64,000 nt of DNA from Megalobrama amblycephala (taxonomy: Eukaryota; Chordata; Actinopteri; Cypriniformes; Xenocyprididae): contig NC_063051.1 in assembly GCF_018812025.1 (NCBI RefSeq), positions 1,066,001 through 1,130,000 of the forward strand, written 5' to 3'. Of the stretch, positions 20,001 through 31,937 are shown in pieces (position 1 is the first letter of the stretch; the number at the start of each line of letters is the position of its first letter). The notes below the pieces were generated by a model. It ran no database searches and was not told the origin of the DNA. It saw nothing but the letters and a program-made list of their open reading frames with translations. The position numbers were made by a program, and so were the translations under genes.

Positions 20001-23000
20001 GGCAGACTAGCCAAAGTTGTAGATGTTGGGCAATCCTTAAAATGGTGTGTTTGCTCAGAGAGAGGAGGCCTAGGCCTGCTTTTTAGTCTTTTGAAACGGC
20101 ACTGAACACTGTCAGAACGCAATTCTGCTCCACTACACACACACACACGCACACACACAGAGAGAAGACAAGAATCAACTGTAGTTGGGGTGTGGCTGCT
20201 TTTAAACATGCATGGGTATTTTGTTCAGTCATATGCTGTGACATGAAATCTTCTTAAATAAGCGAAACTGAAAAACAGTTTTGAACGTCTGTTGGTTTTG
20301 TGGTATCACTAGTTGATGAGCTGAATGGTTTGCGTCCCTTCAGGATGTCACGTCCCAGTTTAGTACTAAAATTTAATAAAACAAAAATGCCTACATTTGC
20401 AACAGAGTACAATGTTTGTTTAGTAACATGTCTTCTAGTTTGTTCATGGCTTTTGAGGTTGTCCGTCTAATTTGACTAGCTTCTCCAAATGCATGTGCAT
20501 CACAATACCGTAGAGTTTAATTGGACCCGTGACCTTTGCCATCCTTCCTTTTAAAACTTATTTATTTTGCTACGATAACTATGCATGATCATATAGTTAG
20601 TTGAATTTTATAATAAGCATATATCTTGCAACCTATCAATTGAGAAACCCTGATTAATTCCTAAAGCATGTGAAGTTTTGCTGCTCTTACTTTTGAGATT
20701 CCTGCAAAGCTGTCAAATAGAAAAAAATGAGAAGAATGTTAAAACACCCATCATATAGATCACAATCGCAAGATCAGTTGAATGCAAAATTGATCCTCAG
20801 CCAAAATGCTGTATTTTTGAGATTGTTGGCTGGTTTCATGAGCATTTCTTGCAGTATAATTAGGTGTGTTGGTTTGCAGCGTCTGCTGTGTGTTGAGGTC
20901 AGGAGCTGATTGACAGATTCTGCTGTGCATTTTAGTCAGTCAGTAATTTAGATTTTCTTTCGAGTCACCAGAGTGCCTCGCTGAATTAATGTCTATGTCA
21001 ATATTTTAGTCGGCCTGATTATAGCATGGGTGACTCATGTTCTGGTTCATAGCAAACTTTGTCACATCATAAGCAAATACATACATAGATAATATTTGTT
21101 CTTTTTCTCACTCTAAAGAAACTCTAAATACAGATCAAATATCTTGGTGAAGCTAAACCTTGTGTTTTATCCAAAAAACTTTGATCAGTCTGCAGTCAAA
21201 ATCAGATATTTAACTACATTTTCCCAGGATCAAATAAACTGGCCTGTTATCCACAATTATTTTATAGCATGTTTTTATATATCCTAAGGAATTTTGGAAA
21301 CACTTTTATATGTTAACATTAGTTAGCTACATTAGTTAACATGAACTGACAGTGAAAAACAACTTCTTCTTCTTATTGTTATTGTTATGAATGAACCTGA
21401 GCTAACATGAACTAACAATGAACAGTTGTATTTTAATTATCTAACAATAACAAATACTGGAACAAATGTATTGCTCATTGTTAGCTAGCAATAACTAATA
21501 GGACCTTATTTCAAAGTGTTAAACACAGAAACTTTTACCATATAACCTAATCAGCTCCTGTTTATGAAGCTGTTTGGTTGACCGCACCGATATGTTTCTC
21601 TTCTCCAGGTCCAGTGTCCCTGCCAAAGGGAAATGCGTTTGGAATTCCCTTTCAGAAGGAGCCCCTGCTGGGAATGGTGTCGAATCCCACCGAGGTCTTC
21701 TGCTCAGTACCTGGTCGTCTCTCTCTTCTCAGCTCCACTTCCAAGTACAAAGTAACTGTGGCCGAAGTTCAGAGACGCTTGTCCCCACCGGAGTGTCTAA
21801 ACGCATCCCTGCTCGGAGGGGTATTACGCAGGTGAGCACATTCATATACATTCATATTTGAAAATGTGTTGATATGACTATATAAATACTATTTATATAT
21901 TCTTCTGTAAGACTGGAGCAAATAAAAAAAAAGGTTGGTGGGTGAATCTTATGAAACCCGTCAAGAACTTGTCCAGGTCATATTTCAGCCAAAAATCAAA
22001 AGCAAATGAAGTACATTTATAAAGTATATTACATACATTTTCACCACAAATTTTCATTATCATAATGCAAAATAATGATGACGATGTGAAATAAAACCAT
22101 AAAATATTTATATATTATGGTAGTATTAGATGTACTTTTTTTTTATCTCTGCTGATTTCAGTACAATCATTTACTGTAATTCAGTGAAAGATGACTAAAG
22201 TAAAAAGAATCTAATAAGAATTAAAAAAAAATTGTTACAAACAACAAGGTAACACTTGAACAAATATTCATTATTAACTACAACTTTTGCCCCAATAAAC
22301 TCTTTATTTACTGCTTATTAATAGTTAGTAAGGTAGTTGTTTAGATACTGGGTGGGATTTAGGGACATAGAATATGGTCATGCAGAATAAGGCATTAATA
22401 TGTGCTTTATAAGTACTAATAAACAGCCAATATGCAAGCTAATAAGCAACTCGTTAAAAGTGAGAATTGTTCCTCATACTAAAGTGTTACCAGCAACAAA
22501 TATGCATTTTCATTTTCTGTCTGCAAAATGTAATTTCTTATGTTTGTTTCTTGATTTTGGGGAGAAATGTGACCTTTTTAATGAGATTCCCCCATGTGCA
22601 TTTGGAAATCATGGTGAATAAAAAGTTAGATTAGGTGAGTATGTTTATCCAACCATGCAGGTTCATGTTTGGTACCATTGCGTATCGATGAGATGCTGCT
22701 GAACAGACACAAACTAATATCATTGCGTCTTTATTCCTGGGAATATTTTTCTGTTCCCATGTGTCTGACGCAAACACACTGATATCCGTTAAGTAGGTCA
22801 TATAGCACAAGCGTTAGGAGGGGGAGGTGTCGGACGGAAAAAGGGGGCACTTACTCATGCCTCCTGCTAACAATCCTTTACCCCACAAGTGACGGGTGAT
22901 GCCAGGCCACAGCTCTAGTCATGCATATCACAGAGGCCGAAACACAGCGAGTGGGTTTTTTGTCTGCGCTTGTATGTGTTTTTGTTGCACTGCGTTTTAA

Positions 23001-26000
23001 ACACTTGAGCTGTGACATCATTTTATTTCATGAGCCTGTTTATTCCTGTGAATCTGCGTCCAAAACCCTCTTTCCATATTGGCCTCTTAGTTGTATAACA
23101 CAAACAAAACAAATAAAATCCATGTGTTTCACCTGCAATAATGAAGCTTTCGCTAAGTCCTGCCCTCTTGGTTAGTGCGCTGCTCGCTCAGACATGCTTT
23201 ACAGAACACGTCGTTAAAATAAAAGTGGAAATTGCTAAATGCTTGCATGTTTGGAAAAGTGAAAAAATGCCGTGCTTATCAAGTCAAGTCAAATTTATTT
23301 ATATAGCGCTTTTCAAAATTGCAGAGCCGATTTACAGGAATTCATGTTATATATTAAGATCTTCATGCCTTATAGAGTTGCAATAATGTGGTTTACAGTA
23401 TATAGTCCAGACCTTAAATTCATTGAAAGTCTTTGGGATGTGCTGGAATAGACTTTTCAGAGTGCTCACCTTTTGCATTGTCAATACCATATCCAAAAAT
23501 TGATGCACGTCTTGATGGAAATAAATATTGTGATGTTATTTCCATCAAGAGGTTGGGATTTTTTTTTTTTTGGTCGGGCAGTGTATAATAAAGAGCTCAG
23601 CGATAATATAACAATAATAATAATAATGTAATCATTTGGGTTTCTTAGCAAACATGTACAAAAGCTTGTCTGATAATATGACAGATGGTTACAGTTTTTA
23701 ACATATACTCTAAAAACGCTGGGTTAAAAACAACCCAAGTTGGGTTGGAAATGGACAAACCCAGCGATCGGGTTGTTTTAACCCAGTAGTTGGGTTAAAT
23801 GTTTGCCCAATCTGCTGGGTAGTTTTATTTAACTCAACTATTGTTTAAAAATTACTGTATTGTTTGCTTAAAATGAACCCAAAGTATGTTGGAGCATTTA
23901 ATATTGTTTATTAATAAATGTTCTCCTTTTGATTATTATTGTTGCCTCTAGTAATTATGTGTCTGATTTTTAATTTCCAACCTATTTTGGGTTCATTTTA
24001 GGCCAGCCATAGAGTAATTTTTAAACTACCCAGCACGTTGGGCAAACATTTAACCCAACCACTGGGTTAAAACGACTCAATCTCTGGGTTTGTCCATTTT
24101 CAACCCAACTTGAGTCGTTTTTAACCCAGCATTTTTATAGTGTAGGATTGGCAGGATTAGCAAAAGGTCACTAATGAAATTCACAAATTTCAATGTGCTA
24201 ATTTTTCCTAATTTTATTACAAAGGGCAAAGTCAAAGAACGGCGGCCGATCCCTGAGGGAGAAACTGGATAAAATTGGGCTGAACTTGCCAGCGGGTCGC
24301 AGAAAGGCTGCTAACGTCACCTTATTAACCGCCCTGGTGGAAGGTAAGCACCTGACTGTATGTCAGTCAGTTTTCCTCTACTGTTACTGTAAAACCAGCC
24401 ACGTGGCAGAGTTTTGGCACGAATGCTAAGAACATGAGCATATTTCAGTTTAAACAAATCTTTGGAGGATGCCATGAAGTTCTAATGGAAAAGTGAATGT
24501 AAAAACGCTATATGATTTTTGCTCTGATTTGCAGTCTGGAGGAGTCAGAAAAGTCAGAGCCAGATTTTGGGCAGTTCAAATTGACAGATTTCGCAGAAAA
24601 TCATAAAGTGTATAAAGGGCACAGACTATGATATATTAGCTTCAGACTTTTATTCAATCTAGTCGGAGGATTTTTGATATTTTGAGCCAATTTTAGAACA
24701 CACATTGTTTTCATTTGTCACGCGTCTCCTAGAAACAAGGCTCATATTTCTGAGTGAGTTTATTGTGTTCGGAACAACGTGAAAGTCTGGTGATCATCAG
24801 TCATTTAGTGTATGATGCCCAGTTGTTCTCTGTAACTATTTACAATGTTGGCAAATGTATGATGTTTGAAAAATCTGCTCAGATCCGTAAAGTTGTGTAG
24901 TGTATTTCTGACTCAAGTTGCGATAAATCCATTTAAATTGGTTTAAATGACCCACAACAACACGCTAAGTCAAGTCAAGTTACCTTTATTTATATAGCGC
25001 TTTTTACATTGTAGAAATGCTCTGAATTGATGTCTTGAAGTTCAATTGTAGCTAACCTGTTACCAATTCATAATTCCACTGAAACTTCCATAGAGCTAAT
25101 GGTAACACTTTAGTTTAGGGTCCAGTTCTAACTAAGTTGCTTGCTAGCATGCATATTACTAGGATATTGGCTGTTTATTAGTACGTGTAAAGCACATATT
25201 AATGCCTTATTCTGCATGACCATATTCTACACCCCTTAATCCTTCCCAATACCTAAACGTAACAACATTACTAACTATTAATAAGCAGTAATTGGGAGTT
25301 TATTGAGGCAAAAGTCATAGTTAATAATAGTTAGTTAATGGTGAGAATTGGACCCTAATCTAAAGTGTGAACAAGCTAGTAAAGCCAGAAGACTTCACGA
25401 TCACATGTTAGTAGCACTCGTGTATTGGCAGCGTAGTCTCAAGTGTGCATGTAAGCGATCTGTAATTTCTTGACATTTCATCTCCATTTTTACCTTTCGC
25501 ATGAGTATAGCTAACCGTTGAGTCACGGAGACATTAGCGCAAAGATCACGAGTTAACTAGCACCAGGAGCCATGCAGAATACTCTTTTAATGTCACCATT
25601 CTCACCACTAATGGGAGCATGGGTCTGAAGCAGGAACATGACTAGAAGGCGTAGTTATTTACAGACCTTCAAAGCTGAATTAGGGCTTGTTATCACATGT
25701 TCGCTAGCCAAGAGGAGAGACTGACCTTAAAGACGACGACTGTGAATAATGTGCTAGTCTATCAATAAGAGCCTGTTGGGTCTAGGGGACCATTAGACGC
25801 CTTCAGCAACAAAGGCTCATTAAAGACATACAGTGTGACCACCGCTATCCACAAGAGAGAGTCTATTCATCTGAATAGCTCAGAGAGCAAACGATTCTTT
25901 CTGTGATGCCATTTTGAGTCAGATCCAAGCCGACGGATCCGACTGTGAGTCATCTTTGTGGTTCAGTTGCACGCTACGTGAGTCACCTGATTCTCATCTG

Positions 26001-26621
26001 ATCCTGTCTGCAGGCGAGGCCGTTCACCTGGCGAGAGATTTTGGGTATGTCTGTGAGACAGAGTTTCCCGCGAAGGCCATCGCCGAATACCTTGGCCGAC
26101 CGCACGTGGAACGCAATGAGGTCAACTCTCGCAAAACCATGCTCTTGGCAGCCAAGTGAGTAACCATCCGTTTGTTCCTCCCATAAATCCCAACTCTTGA
26201 AGCATTAAGATTAGGGTGGCCGAGCCCATTTTGATGGAGCCATTAAGGACGAGCTCCGCCTAATCGAGTGCCTTTATCGAGTCTGCCTTATTGTTTAATG
26301 CTTTAACTGGTCATCTAATCTTTCAGGCAAATCTGTAAGGAGTTCACCGACTTGCTGACTCAGGACCGATCTCCTCTGGGAAACTCTAGGCCAGCTCCCA
26401 TTCTCGAGCCAGGGATTCAAAGCTGCCTGACTCACTTCAGCCTCATCACCCATGGCTTCGGCTCTCCGGCCATCTGTGCGGCCATGACCTCGCTGCAAAA
26501 CTACCTCAACGAGGCGCTCAAGCAGGTGGACAAAATGTACATGAGTTCGACCGGAGACTCCTCGCAGGCCTCCTCCGACGGAAACGGCAAGGTAGACAAG
26601 ATGGACAAGCACAGAAAGTGA
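16964..26621 (+). CDS. tfap2c: tfap2c, transcription factor AP-2 gamma (7 coding exons, 444 aa)
   Basis: AP-2 factors bind GCCNNNGGC-type sites as dimers and control neural crest, ectoderm, placode and germ-cell programs. Exons 16964-17011, 18349-18804, 18888-18939, 21609-21831, 24225-24343, 26014-26155 and 26327-26621 join in frame (48+456+52+223+119+142+295 nt) to 444 residues, normal for the family. Seen in order: N-terminal [16 protein letters not shown] with SUMO-type VKYE (residues 9-12); a Pro/Tyr-rich activation domain with PPPY (60-63); the basic region [20 protein letters not shown] then [20 protein letters not shown]; a helix-span-helix dimerisation region ([16 protein letters not shown] to about [16 protein letters not shown]); and the typical tail KHRK. 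The N-terminal half ([16 protein letters not shown]) and the rtf2 neighbour point to AP-2 gamma rather than alpha, although the C-terminal half ([11 protein letters not shown]) is alpha-like. All introns are GT-AG. Confidence 0.96.
17012..18348 (+). other. tfap2c intron 1
   Basis: It is AT-rich and apparently unique. No repeat family member, exon or gene was recognised. An enhancer here cannot be judged without alignment. Confidence 0.5.
18349..18804 (+). CDS. tfap2c: tfap2c exon 2 (activation domain)
   Basis: It is 152 codons, from [10 protein letters not shown] to HGLDDVQ, between TTTTAGCAG and GTGAGT. It carries the Pro/Tyr/Gln-rich transactivation region ([15 protein letters not shown]) and the Arg-rich '[14 protein letters not shown]' segment. 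The acceptor is a TAGCAG tandem (NAGNAG), so use of the first AG would add one Gln after residue 16. Confidence 0.95.
18888..18939 (+). CDS. tfap2c: tfap2c exon 3
   Basis: It is a 52-nt exon, [18 protein letters not shown], after CTTGCAG; the donor GTTGGT is weak. It matches the human segment around DQTVIRKG. Phase 1 at the 3' end joins to GPVSLPKGN of exon 4. Only 83 bases separate it from exon 2. Confidence 0.92.
18940..21608 (+). other. tfap2c intron 3
   Basis: It contains fold-back MITE family B (18983-19450). Near the 3' end, about 21285-21525 looks like a small element with AACACTTT-type ends and repeated TTAGTTAACATGAACT-like words. A CA-rich tract lies at about 20135-20160. The rest has no recognised content. 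Confidence 0.55.
18983..19450. mobile_element. fold-back MITE family B (copy 1, tfap2c intron 3)
   Basis: The left end ACTCTAAAAAAAATGCTGGG / TTAAAAACAACCC is mirrored by the right end GGGTTGTTTTTAACCCAGCA / TTTTTAGAGT. Subterminal GGTTGGGTTAAATGTTTGCC and GGCAAACATTTAACCCAACG are also complementary. It encodes nothing. Relatives are at 23706-24144, 38400-38722 and, split by a minisatellite, 59992-63235. Confidence 0.85.
21609..21831 (+). CDS. tfap2c: tfap2c exon 4 (start of DNA-binding region)
   Basis: The exon begins after TTCTCCAG and ends before GTGAGC. It encodes [20 protein letters not shown] and [20 protein letters not shown], then [20 protein letters not shown] and [12 protein letters not shown]. 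The second half is nearly invariant among AP-2 proteins and forms the start of the basic region. Confidence 0.96.
22247..22492 (-). repeat. dispersed repeat H, copy 1 (tfap2c intron 4)
   Basis: Terminal GGTAACACTT at the left and AAAGTGTTACC at the right. Internally it has GGTCATGCAGAATAAGGCAT and TAATAAACAGCCAATATGC. Its relative at 25101-25372 is in opposite orientation (AATGCCTTATTCTGCATGAC). The two flank tfap2c exon 5. Confidence 0.7.
23281..23345 (+). repeat. AGTCAAGTCAAATTTATTTATATAGCGC-type repeat fragment, copy 1
   Basis: The common fish motif TTTATTTATATAGCGCTTTT, preceded by AAGTCAAGTCAA, recurs at 24966-25030. Both are short fragments. Confidence 0.65.
23407..23590 (+). pseudogene. 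fossil C-terminal fragment of a Tc1-type transposase
   Basis: Frame from 23407 reads [14 protein letters not shown], a stop (TAG), then TFQSAH. This matches the Tc1 signature around the catalytic Glu (PDLNPIExLWDVLE...). No other part of the gene remains, and the fragment ends with GGTCGGGCAGTGTATA, possibly part of the element's end. It is unrelated in sequence detail to the element at 10973. Confidence 0.7.
23706..24144. mobile_element. fold-back MITE family B (copy 2, tfap2c intron 4)
   Basis: ACTCTAAAAACGCTGGGTTA is mirrored by TTAACCCAGCATTTTTATAG. The inner GGACAAACCCAGCGATCGGG / TCTGGGTTTGTCCATTTTC pair is also inverted. The right end is 80 bases from the exon 5 acceptor, so it sits over the likely branch-point region boundary. 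Confidence 0.85.
24225..24343 (+). CDS. tfap2c: tfap2c exon 5 (basic region)
   Basis: The exon is 119 nt, the same length as in other vertebrate AP-2 genes. It encodes [40 protein letters not shown] and part of the next codon. It follows TTACAAAG and precedes GTAAGC. A fold-back MITE (23706-24144) ends only 80 bases before its acceptor. Confidence 0.96.
24344..26013 (+). other. tfap2c intron 5
   Basis: It contains the TTTATTTATATAGCGC fragment (24966-25030) and repeat H copy 2 (25101-25372). The 25380-25910 part is unique-looking and moderately GC-rich; nothing coding was supported. Confidence 0.55.
25101..25372 (+). repeat. dispersed repeat H, copy 2 (tfap2c intron 5)
   Basis: It starts GGTAACACTTTAGTTTAGGG and ends near CCCTAATCTAAAGTGTG, with internal ATATTGGCTGTTTATTAGTA. 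It is an inverted relative of 22247-22492. Confidence 0.7.
26014..26155 (+). CDS. tfap2c: tfap2c exon 6 (helix-span-helix, first part)
   Basis: The 142-nt exon lies between CTGTCTGCAG and GTGAGT and encodes [40 protein letters not shown] and TMLLAA. The split Lys codon is completed by the next exon. It is part of the AP-2 dimerisation domain. Confidence 0.96.
26327..26621 (+). CDS. tfap2c: tfap2c exon 7 (helix-span-helix end, C-terminus)
   Basis: After CTAATCTTTCAG it encodes [60 protein letters not shown] and a polar tail rich in Ser, Asp and Lys, ending KMDKHRK then TGA (26619-26621). The KHRK end is typical of AP-2 alpha and gamma. Confidence 0.97.
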
Positions 26622-27880
26622 GACTTGTTGAGTTGCGGTTGAACTGGATTGGACCGTTTGAACGCAATAACCCGTTTTTTTGTAGCGGAATCACATTTTT
26701 ACCAGATCTGACTCATCGTTGTCTGTGTAGTTGTCGATTCTATTTCCGTTTTTCGACATCAAGGTTAAGCTTAAGCCCTCTTGGTCCAAGTCTTGGTCTT
26801 CCAGCACTTTCTCCTCTACAAAGACACAAACACATTTCAATGCTTAGCTGTGTATCGGCCGATCCCCACGATTCAGGCGGTCATCAGGAAGTTGTCTCTC
26901 AGAGGGGAACTGCAAAGAGGAAGTTGTTGAGTTTCCCAAAGACACCATTTCAAGAGTTAATGTGGATTTTAACAATGTTTTCTTTCGCTACCAATCTGGG
27001 AGGAGGAAGTTTTGCTTCTCTGTGTCCTCCTCCTTGGTGCTGACCTCCTTACCAATGATGTGATTATGTTTGAGACATTATAACTAGTTCTATGCTTGAC
27101 TTCATTGGACGCAGTGTTATTGTTCTTCTGTTTGTGGGAGTGTTGTTGGCATGAGCGACTGTTTTGTGTGCATGGATATACATAAACGACCCTATATATT
27201 TTTAATTATCACACGAGAAACGCTCGAGACGTATTTGGCTTGAATCTCCACTTTTTGAACAACCGAGAACAATTAAAAAGCCCTTGTTGGAGTTTTGATT
27301 AAGTTAAAATGATCAAATATCATACGGTTGTGTGTGTGTGTGTGTGCGTGCATGTTCAGTTTTGTATGAGCGTACATCCTTATTGTTCATCTTTTTGATG
27401 CCTTTACGTCAGACTAGAAGTTAAATGTTCCATTTGTCTTTCCCCAAATGTAAATATTTTCTAATTTATGTTGTAATTTAATGGGATTTGTAAATATTGG
27501 TACAATTATGGTGTTTGGTTCCACTTTTTAAAAAGATGTGTTAAGCTTTTATAATGGGTTTTTTTTTTTTTTTTTTTAATCATATAGTGGTTAGGCTCTG
27601 GGATGGATATTCTTTATAGATATGTGTAATATTGGTTTAAAGCTGTAGGAATAAAAACTCAACACTCTTGAATTGCGTTGACCAAGGCTCCCCATTAATG
27701 ACGTCGAATGAGCTGTACACTTCACTACACGCGTGTGCCCTTCCAGTGAGGCGTGCTGAACATAGACAATTCATGTGTATAAAGATTCCTTTTTAAAATA
27801 AATGTCAGCAATGCTCACAGAATCAGTAGTGGTCGTCATTACATCAAATATCAGTCGGTGTAAATAAAGCAGGTCAACCG
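26622..27880 (+). other. tfap2c: tfap2c 3' UTR with candidate polyadenylation signals
   Basis: It contains no convincing CDS. AATAAA hexamers occur at 27650-27655, 27797-27802 and 27863-27868, so alternative ends are possible. A (TG)n tract lies at about 27329-27345 and a poly-T run at 27560-27577. The UTR would be about 1.0-1.25 kb. Confidence 0.6.
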
Positions 27881-28968
27881 AATGACTGGACGTTCACGCT
27901 ATTTGAAGCACCTGTCTTACCTGGATCACTGTTTGCTCGAAACAGACAGTTCCCCTCTTTTCGTAACCATGCTTATCTCGCAAATTGGCGTGACAGGACA
28001 ACAGTAATGTGTGTAAAGTTTCCGCAGCGCTCTTTTCATATTTAAATCCTCAGCTGTGAAACTCTCAATGCGATTTCAAATGAAGCGACGGGACTGTTGA
28101 GAAGAGATAAACAAAGCCACGAGAGAATACTGACCCACTACTTTATTATTAATGCACCCTGTGGTCGGTTGCAAAATCAATCAACATTTTATTCACATCT
28201 TTAGCCTTTTGTTTGCATAGATAGCATGTGTATCTCACTTTGTTTAGATTCAGATCGGCTGATATGCAGATGCAACTATCTCATCTCCTTATCAAAAGCA
28301 TCCCCTATCTTAACTCGTTCTCACAGCAAACGCTTCCAAGTCCATTTTTTTTGTATGCAGTGTAATCGCAGGTGTGTGTGAGCAAGTGTGCGTGTTTGTC
28401 TCTGTTGAGTGACTGACTCATGCAACTGAACTGACAGTAGAGCAAGTGTGAGCTTCTCCCTCAGAACCTGTCGGACCAGATGTGTGGCTTTGCTTCGTAC
28501 CAACAGTTGACTGTAACCGCCTGTACTTACTCGGATTCTTTTCCTGCACAAGGCTGTAAGTTGAGACACACCAACTTTTGATGGACTTGCTTTGATGGTC
28601 GACTAGGTGTTTGTGGCAGAACTTCCTCCTGAAAGATGTTGATCGGTGTGAAACGCGGATACATGCAGACACACACCCACGTCGACACTGACTTCGAACG
28701 GTCCCGTGATGATAAGTGTACACGGAAATTTACGAAAAAAGTTTGCGACATAACTGCATCTCTAAGAAGCTACATCCTGGGGATACATTGTGCTTGTTTA
28801 CATTGGCTGCAACCCAACTCTGAAAATGGCAACTGATATAATTAAAAACAAATGGAGACAAACATGACTTGATAAAAAGACTCAGACCTTACATGATCCC
28901 CCTGTTTCACAGACAATGTTTAAGTCTAGAACTTTTGAGCTGTTTTAACTGAAAGCAACTTGCATATC
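27881..28968. other. intergenic, unique-looking sequence downstream of tfap2c
   Basis: No gene on either strand could be supported. Overlapping short frames at 28320-28830 on both strands have no recognisable family features. GC content is somewhat higher at 28320-28720 than in the flanks. Confidence 0.5.
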
Positions 28969-29930
28969 TTAAAGGTGCCCTAGATTGTTTTTTTACAAGA
29001 TGTAATATAAGTCTAAGGTGTCCCCTGAATGTGTCTGTGAAGTTTCAGCTCAAAAATACCCCATAGATTTTTTTTAATAAATTTTTTTAACTGCCTATTT
29101 TGGGGCATCATTAACTATGCACTGATTTTTTCAGCACGGCCCCTTTAAGAGATGCGTTCCCTCTGCCCCACGAGCTCTCGACTATAATACAGTGCATTTA
29201 CAAAGTTCACACAGCTAATATAACCCTCAAACGGATCTTTACAAGATGTTCGTCATGCATGCTGTATGCATGCTTCGAATTATGTGAGTAAAGTATTAAT
29301 TTAGATGGTTACGTTTGATTCTGTGTGAGTTTGAGGCTATGCTCTGTGGCTAAAGCTAACATTTCACACTGTTGGAGAGATTTATAAAGAATGAAGTTGT
29401 GTTTATGCATTATACAGACTGCAAGTGTTTAAAAATGAAAATAGCAACGACTCTCGTCTCCGTGAATACAGTAAGAAACGATAGTAACTTTAACCACATT
29501 TAACAGTACATTAGCAACATGCTAATGAAACATTTAGAAAGACAATTTACAAATATCACTAAAAATATCATGATATCATGGATCATGTCAGTTATTATTG
29601 CTCCATCTGCCATTTTTCGCTGTTGTTCTTGCTTGCTTACCTTGTCTGTGCACAGAACCAGCCGTTAATACTTGCTTTCCTTGTCTAATGCGTCGAATGG
29701 GCTGGCATTATGCAAATATTGGGGTTATACATATTAATGTACGTTACGTAACAGTCGGTGTTATGTTGAGATCCGAGTGTTTTCCGGAAGTCTTTTAAAC
29801 AAATGAGATTTACATAAGAAGGAGGAAACAATGGGGTTTGAAACTCAATGTATGTCTTTTCCATGTACTGAACTCTTGTTATTCAACTATGCCGAGGTAA
29901 ATTCAAATTCTGATTCTAGGGCACCTTTAA
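28969..29930. mobile_element. non-autonomous DNA element, about 960 bp, TIR TTAAAGGTGCCCTAGA
   Basis: The left end TTAAAGGTGCCCTAGATTG and the right end TTCTAGGGCACCTTTAA are inverted copies. Subterminal TCTGTGAAGTTTCAGCTCAA is shared with the element at 53065-53871, so the two are related. There is no transposase frame. Confidence 0.85.
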
Positions 29931-31663
29931 AATATGCCAGTGCAATCGTTTTCTCTCAAGATGCACATCAGTAATGTTTATAAAAGCCAAAGACCCTTTA
30001 AGACAAGTCATTTCACTCGGCTGCCATCTTTGAAACGCCATGTAAGTGCCAAGCTTTCGATTAAATTTCATATTTGAAATCACCAATGAAATCTGACAAC
30101 AACCGTCTCAAAAATTTTGTTTCTAAATGCTCATATCATGACAAAAAACTGCATTTTTTCAGGCTGGATCAAGCTCATGTGCATGCGCAGTCATAAGTGC
30201 GTGTCTCTATTGCTGCGTCCAAATTCGCCTACTTATACTATGCCCTGTTTTTGTGAAGAAAAAGTACATACTTTTGAGTGTGTTGCAGAAGAGTATGCAT
30301 GCTTTGGGACATACTACTTCATCTTATTGCGTCTTTAACGAATGCTCTGTCGCTTAGTTAAGTGCAACCTGTAGCTGTTTAAACTGCCCTGTCAATCATC
30401 TTGTCACAGTTAAAATCCTCTACATTCAATTAAAATTATTTTCCTATCTGTTTCGGAGAGAAATGCAGTCGCACGTTGATCTGCCAGTCATGGGTTTTTC
30501 ACTCTCCTCATCTTTGCATAATAATGCATTTAAAAGTTAATGACTAAATGCATCGTTATAAAAGTTCACTATGCTGTTGTAGATGAAATATAATGTGGAT
30601 AAACATTTTTTCGTCAGATTAGATACTGATTATGAATCACTCAAACCCCTTTATCTTAACCACTCTCCTTAACCGTAGGTCTCACAAATCCATCATGTTT
30701 GTAGTTTTTTTTAACACTTTTTATTTGTGTGTGTAGTTCTAATCAAATCCTCGTCCACAGCGCAATGGGTTGTGGGCAATCTTAGCCATTAAGAGTGTGC
30801 ACGGATCTGCACTTCGGATTCTAACCGGAAAAAGTAGACCATCCGAGTATTTTTGGAAAACTCATTTCAACACGTTCATTTTATTTTTAAATACTATTTA
30901 AGACAGATAGTATGCAAATAGCATATGTTTCTATAGGAACCGGAGCTTCTAACGGCAGCTGCAGTGACACAATGATTTTACCAATTGGTGATTGGCTCTT
31001 ATTTAGAAGGCGGGACTTATTCCACCATATTGCGCACTGCACTTTCTCCCATTCAAAACAATAAGAGTGCACCGTCTTTCAATATATAAAGTCTTTGTAA
31101 AAGCTACTTAAATGTTCTAATTGATCTAAGGTCTAATCCTGGCTTAATCTAAGCCCTGTCTGTGAAACCAGGCCTTTACGAAAATTCGCCGGACAATGCT
31201 ACAAATTTGTGGGTGGTTGCCAGGGTGTTGCTATGCAGTTGCTAAGGGTTTCAAAGCCATTCTAGGGTGTTGCTAAAATCTGTGTGCTCGCAAGGTCATT
31301 GCTTGCTGGGGCAATTCAAAAGTCTCTGATATTATGTTTATTTCTTGAGGTTGGGTGTTTGTTTCAATCACTAACCCAAAAATGAACACATTGTCATTGT
31401 TTATTCGCCCTCATGGCTTTTCAAACTGGTATGCATTTTTGTCCTCTGTGGAGCACAATATATATATATTTTCCCCATACAATGAAAGTCAATGGAGTCC
31501 AATGTTGTTTTGACTTTTAGTGCATGGGCAAAAAGTTGAAATGTTCTTCAAAATATAATTTATATAGGAATTTAAGCTTTTGTTTTCATATTAAATTTAA
31601 ATAAACATTCAAGCATTTAAATCAGTCCTTACTCTCGACTAGATTTAGCTGATAAATATGTCT
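29931..31663. other. intergenic with degenerate repeats
   Basis: Segments resembling common fish repeats: GCTGCGTCCAAATTCGCCTA (about 30212), TTGCCAGGGTGTTGCTATGC (about 31218), and a MITE-like CCATACAATGAAAGTCAATGG stretch (about 31475). No gene was seen. Confidence 0.5.
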
Positions 31664-31937
31664 CTTAAAGGAATAGTTCACTCAAAAATGAAAATTCTGT
31701 CATCATTTACTCATCCTCAAGTATGAGTTTCTTTCTTCTGCTGAACACACAAGAAGATATTTTGAAGAATATGGGTAACCAAACAGTTCCCATTGACTTC
31801 CATAGTATAATACTGTCAACTGTTTGGTTCTTCAAAATGTGTTCAGCAGAAGAAAGAAATTCATACAGTTTTGGAACAACTTGAGGATGAGTAAATGAAT
31901 TGACAGAATTGTCATTTTTGCGCAAACTATCCCTTTA
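31664..31937. mobile_element. fold-back MITE family A, intact termini
   Basis: TTAAAGGAATAGTTCACTCA to the right end CAAACTATCCCTTTAA. The arms carry TTTCTTTCTTCTGCTGAACA / TGTTCAGCAGAAGAAAGAAA as inverted copies around a CCATTGACTTCCATAGTATA centre. It is about 274 bp. Confidence 0.88.

Noticed and set aside
26618..27043. 141-codon open frame right after the tfap2c stop
   Set aside because: It lies in the 3' UTR in another frame, has no family features and overlaps the tfap2c stop.
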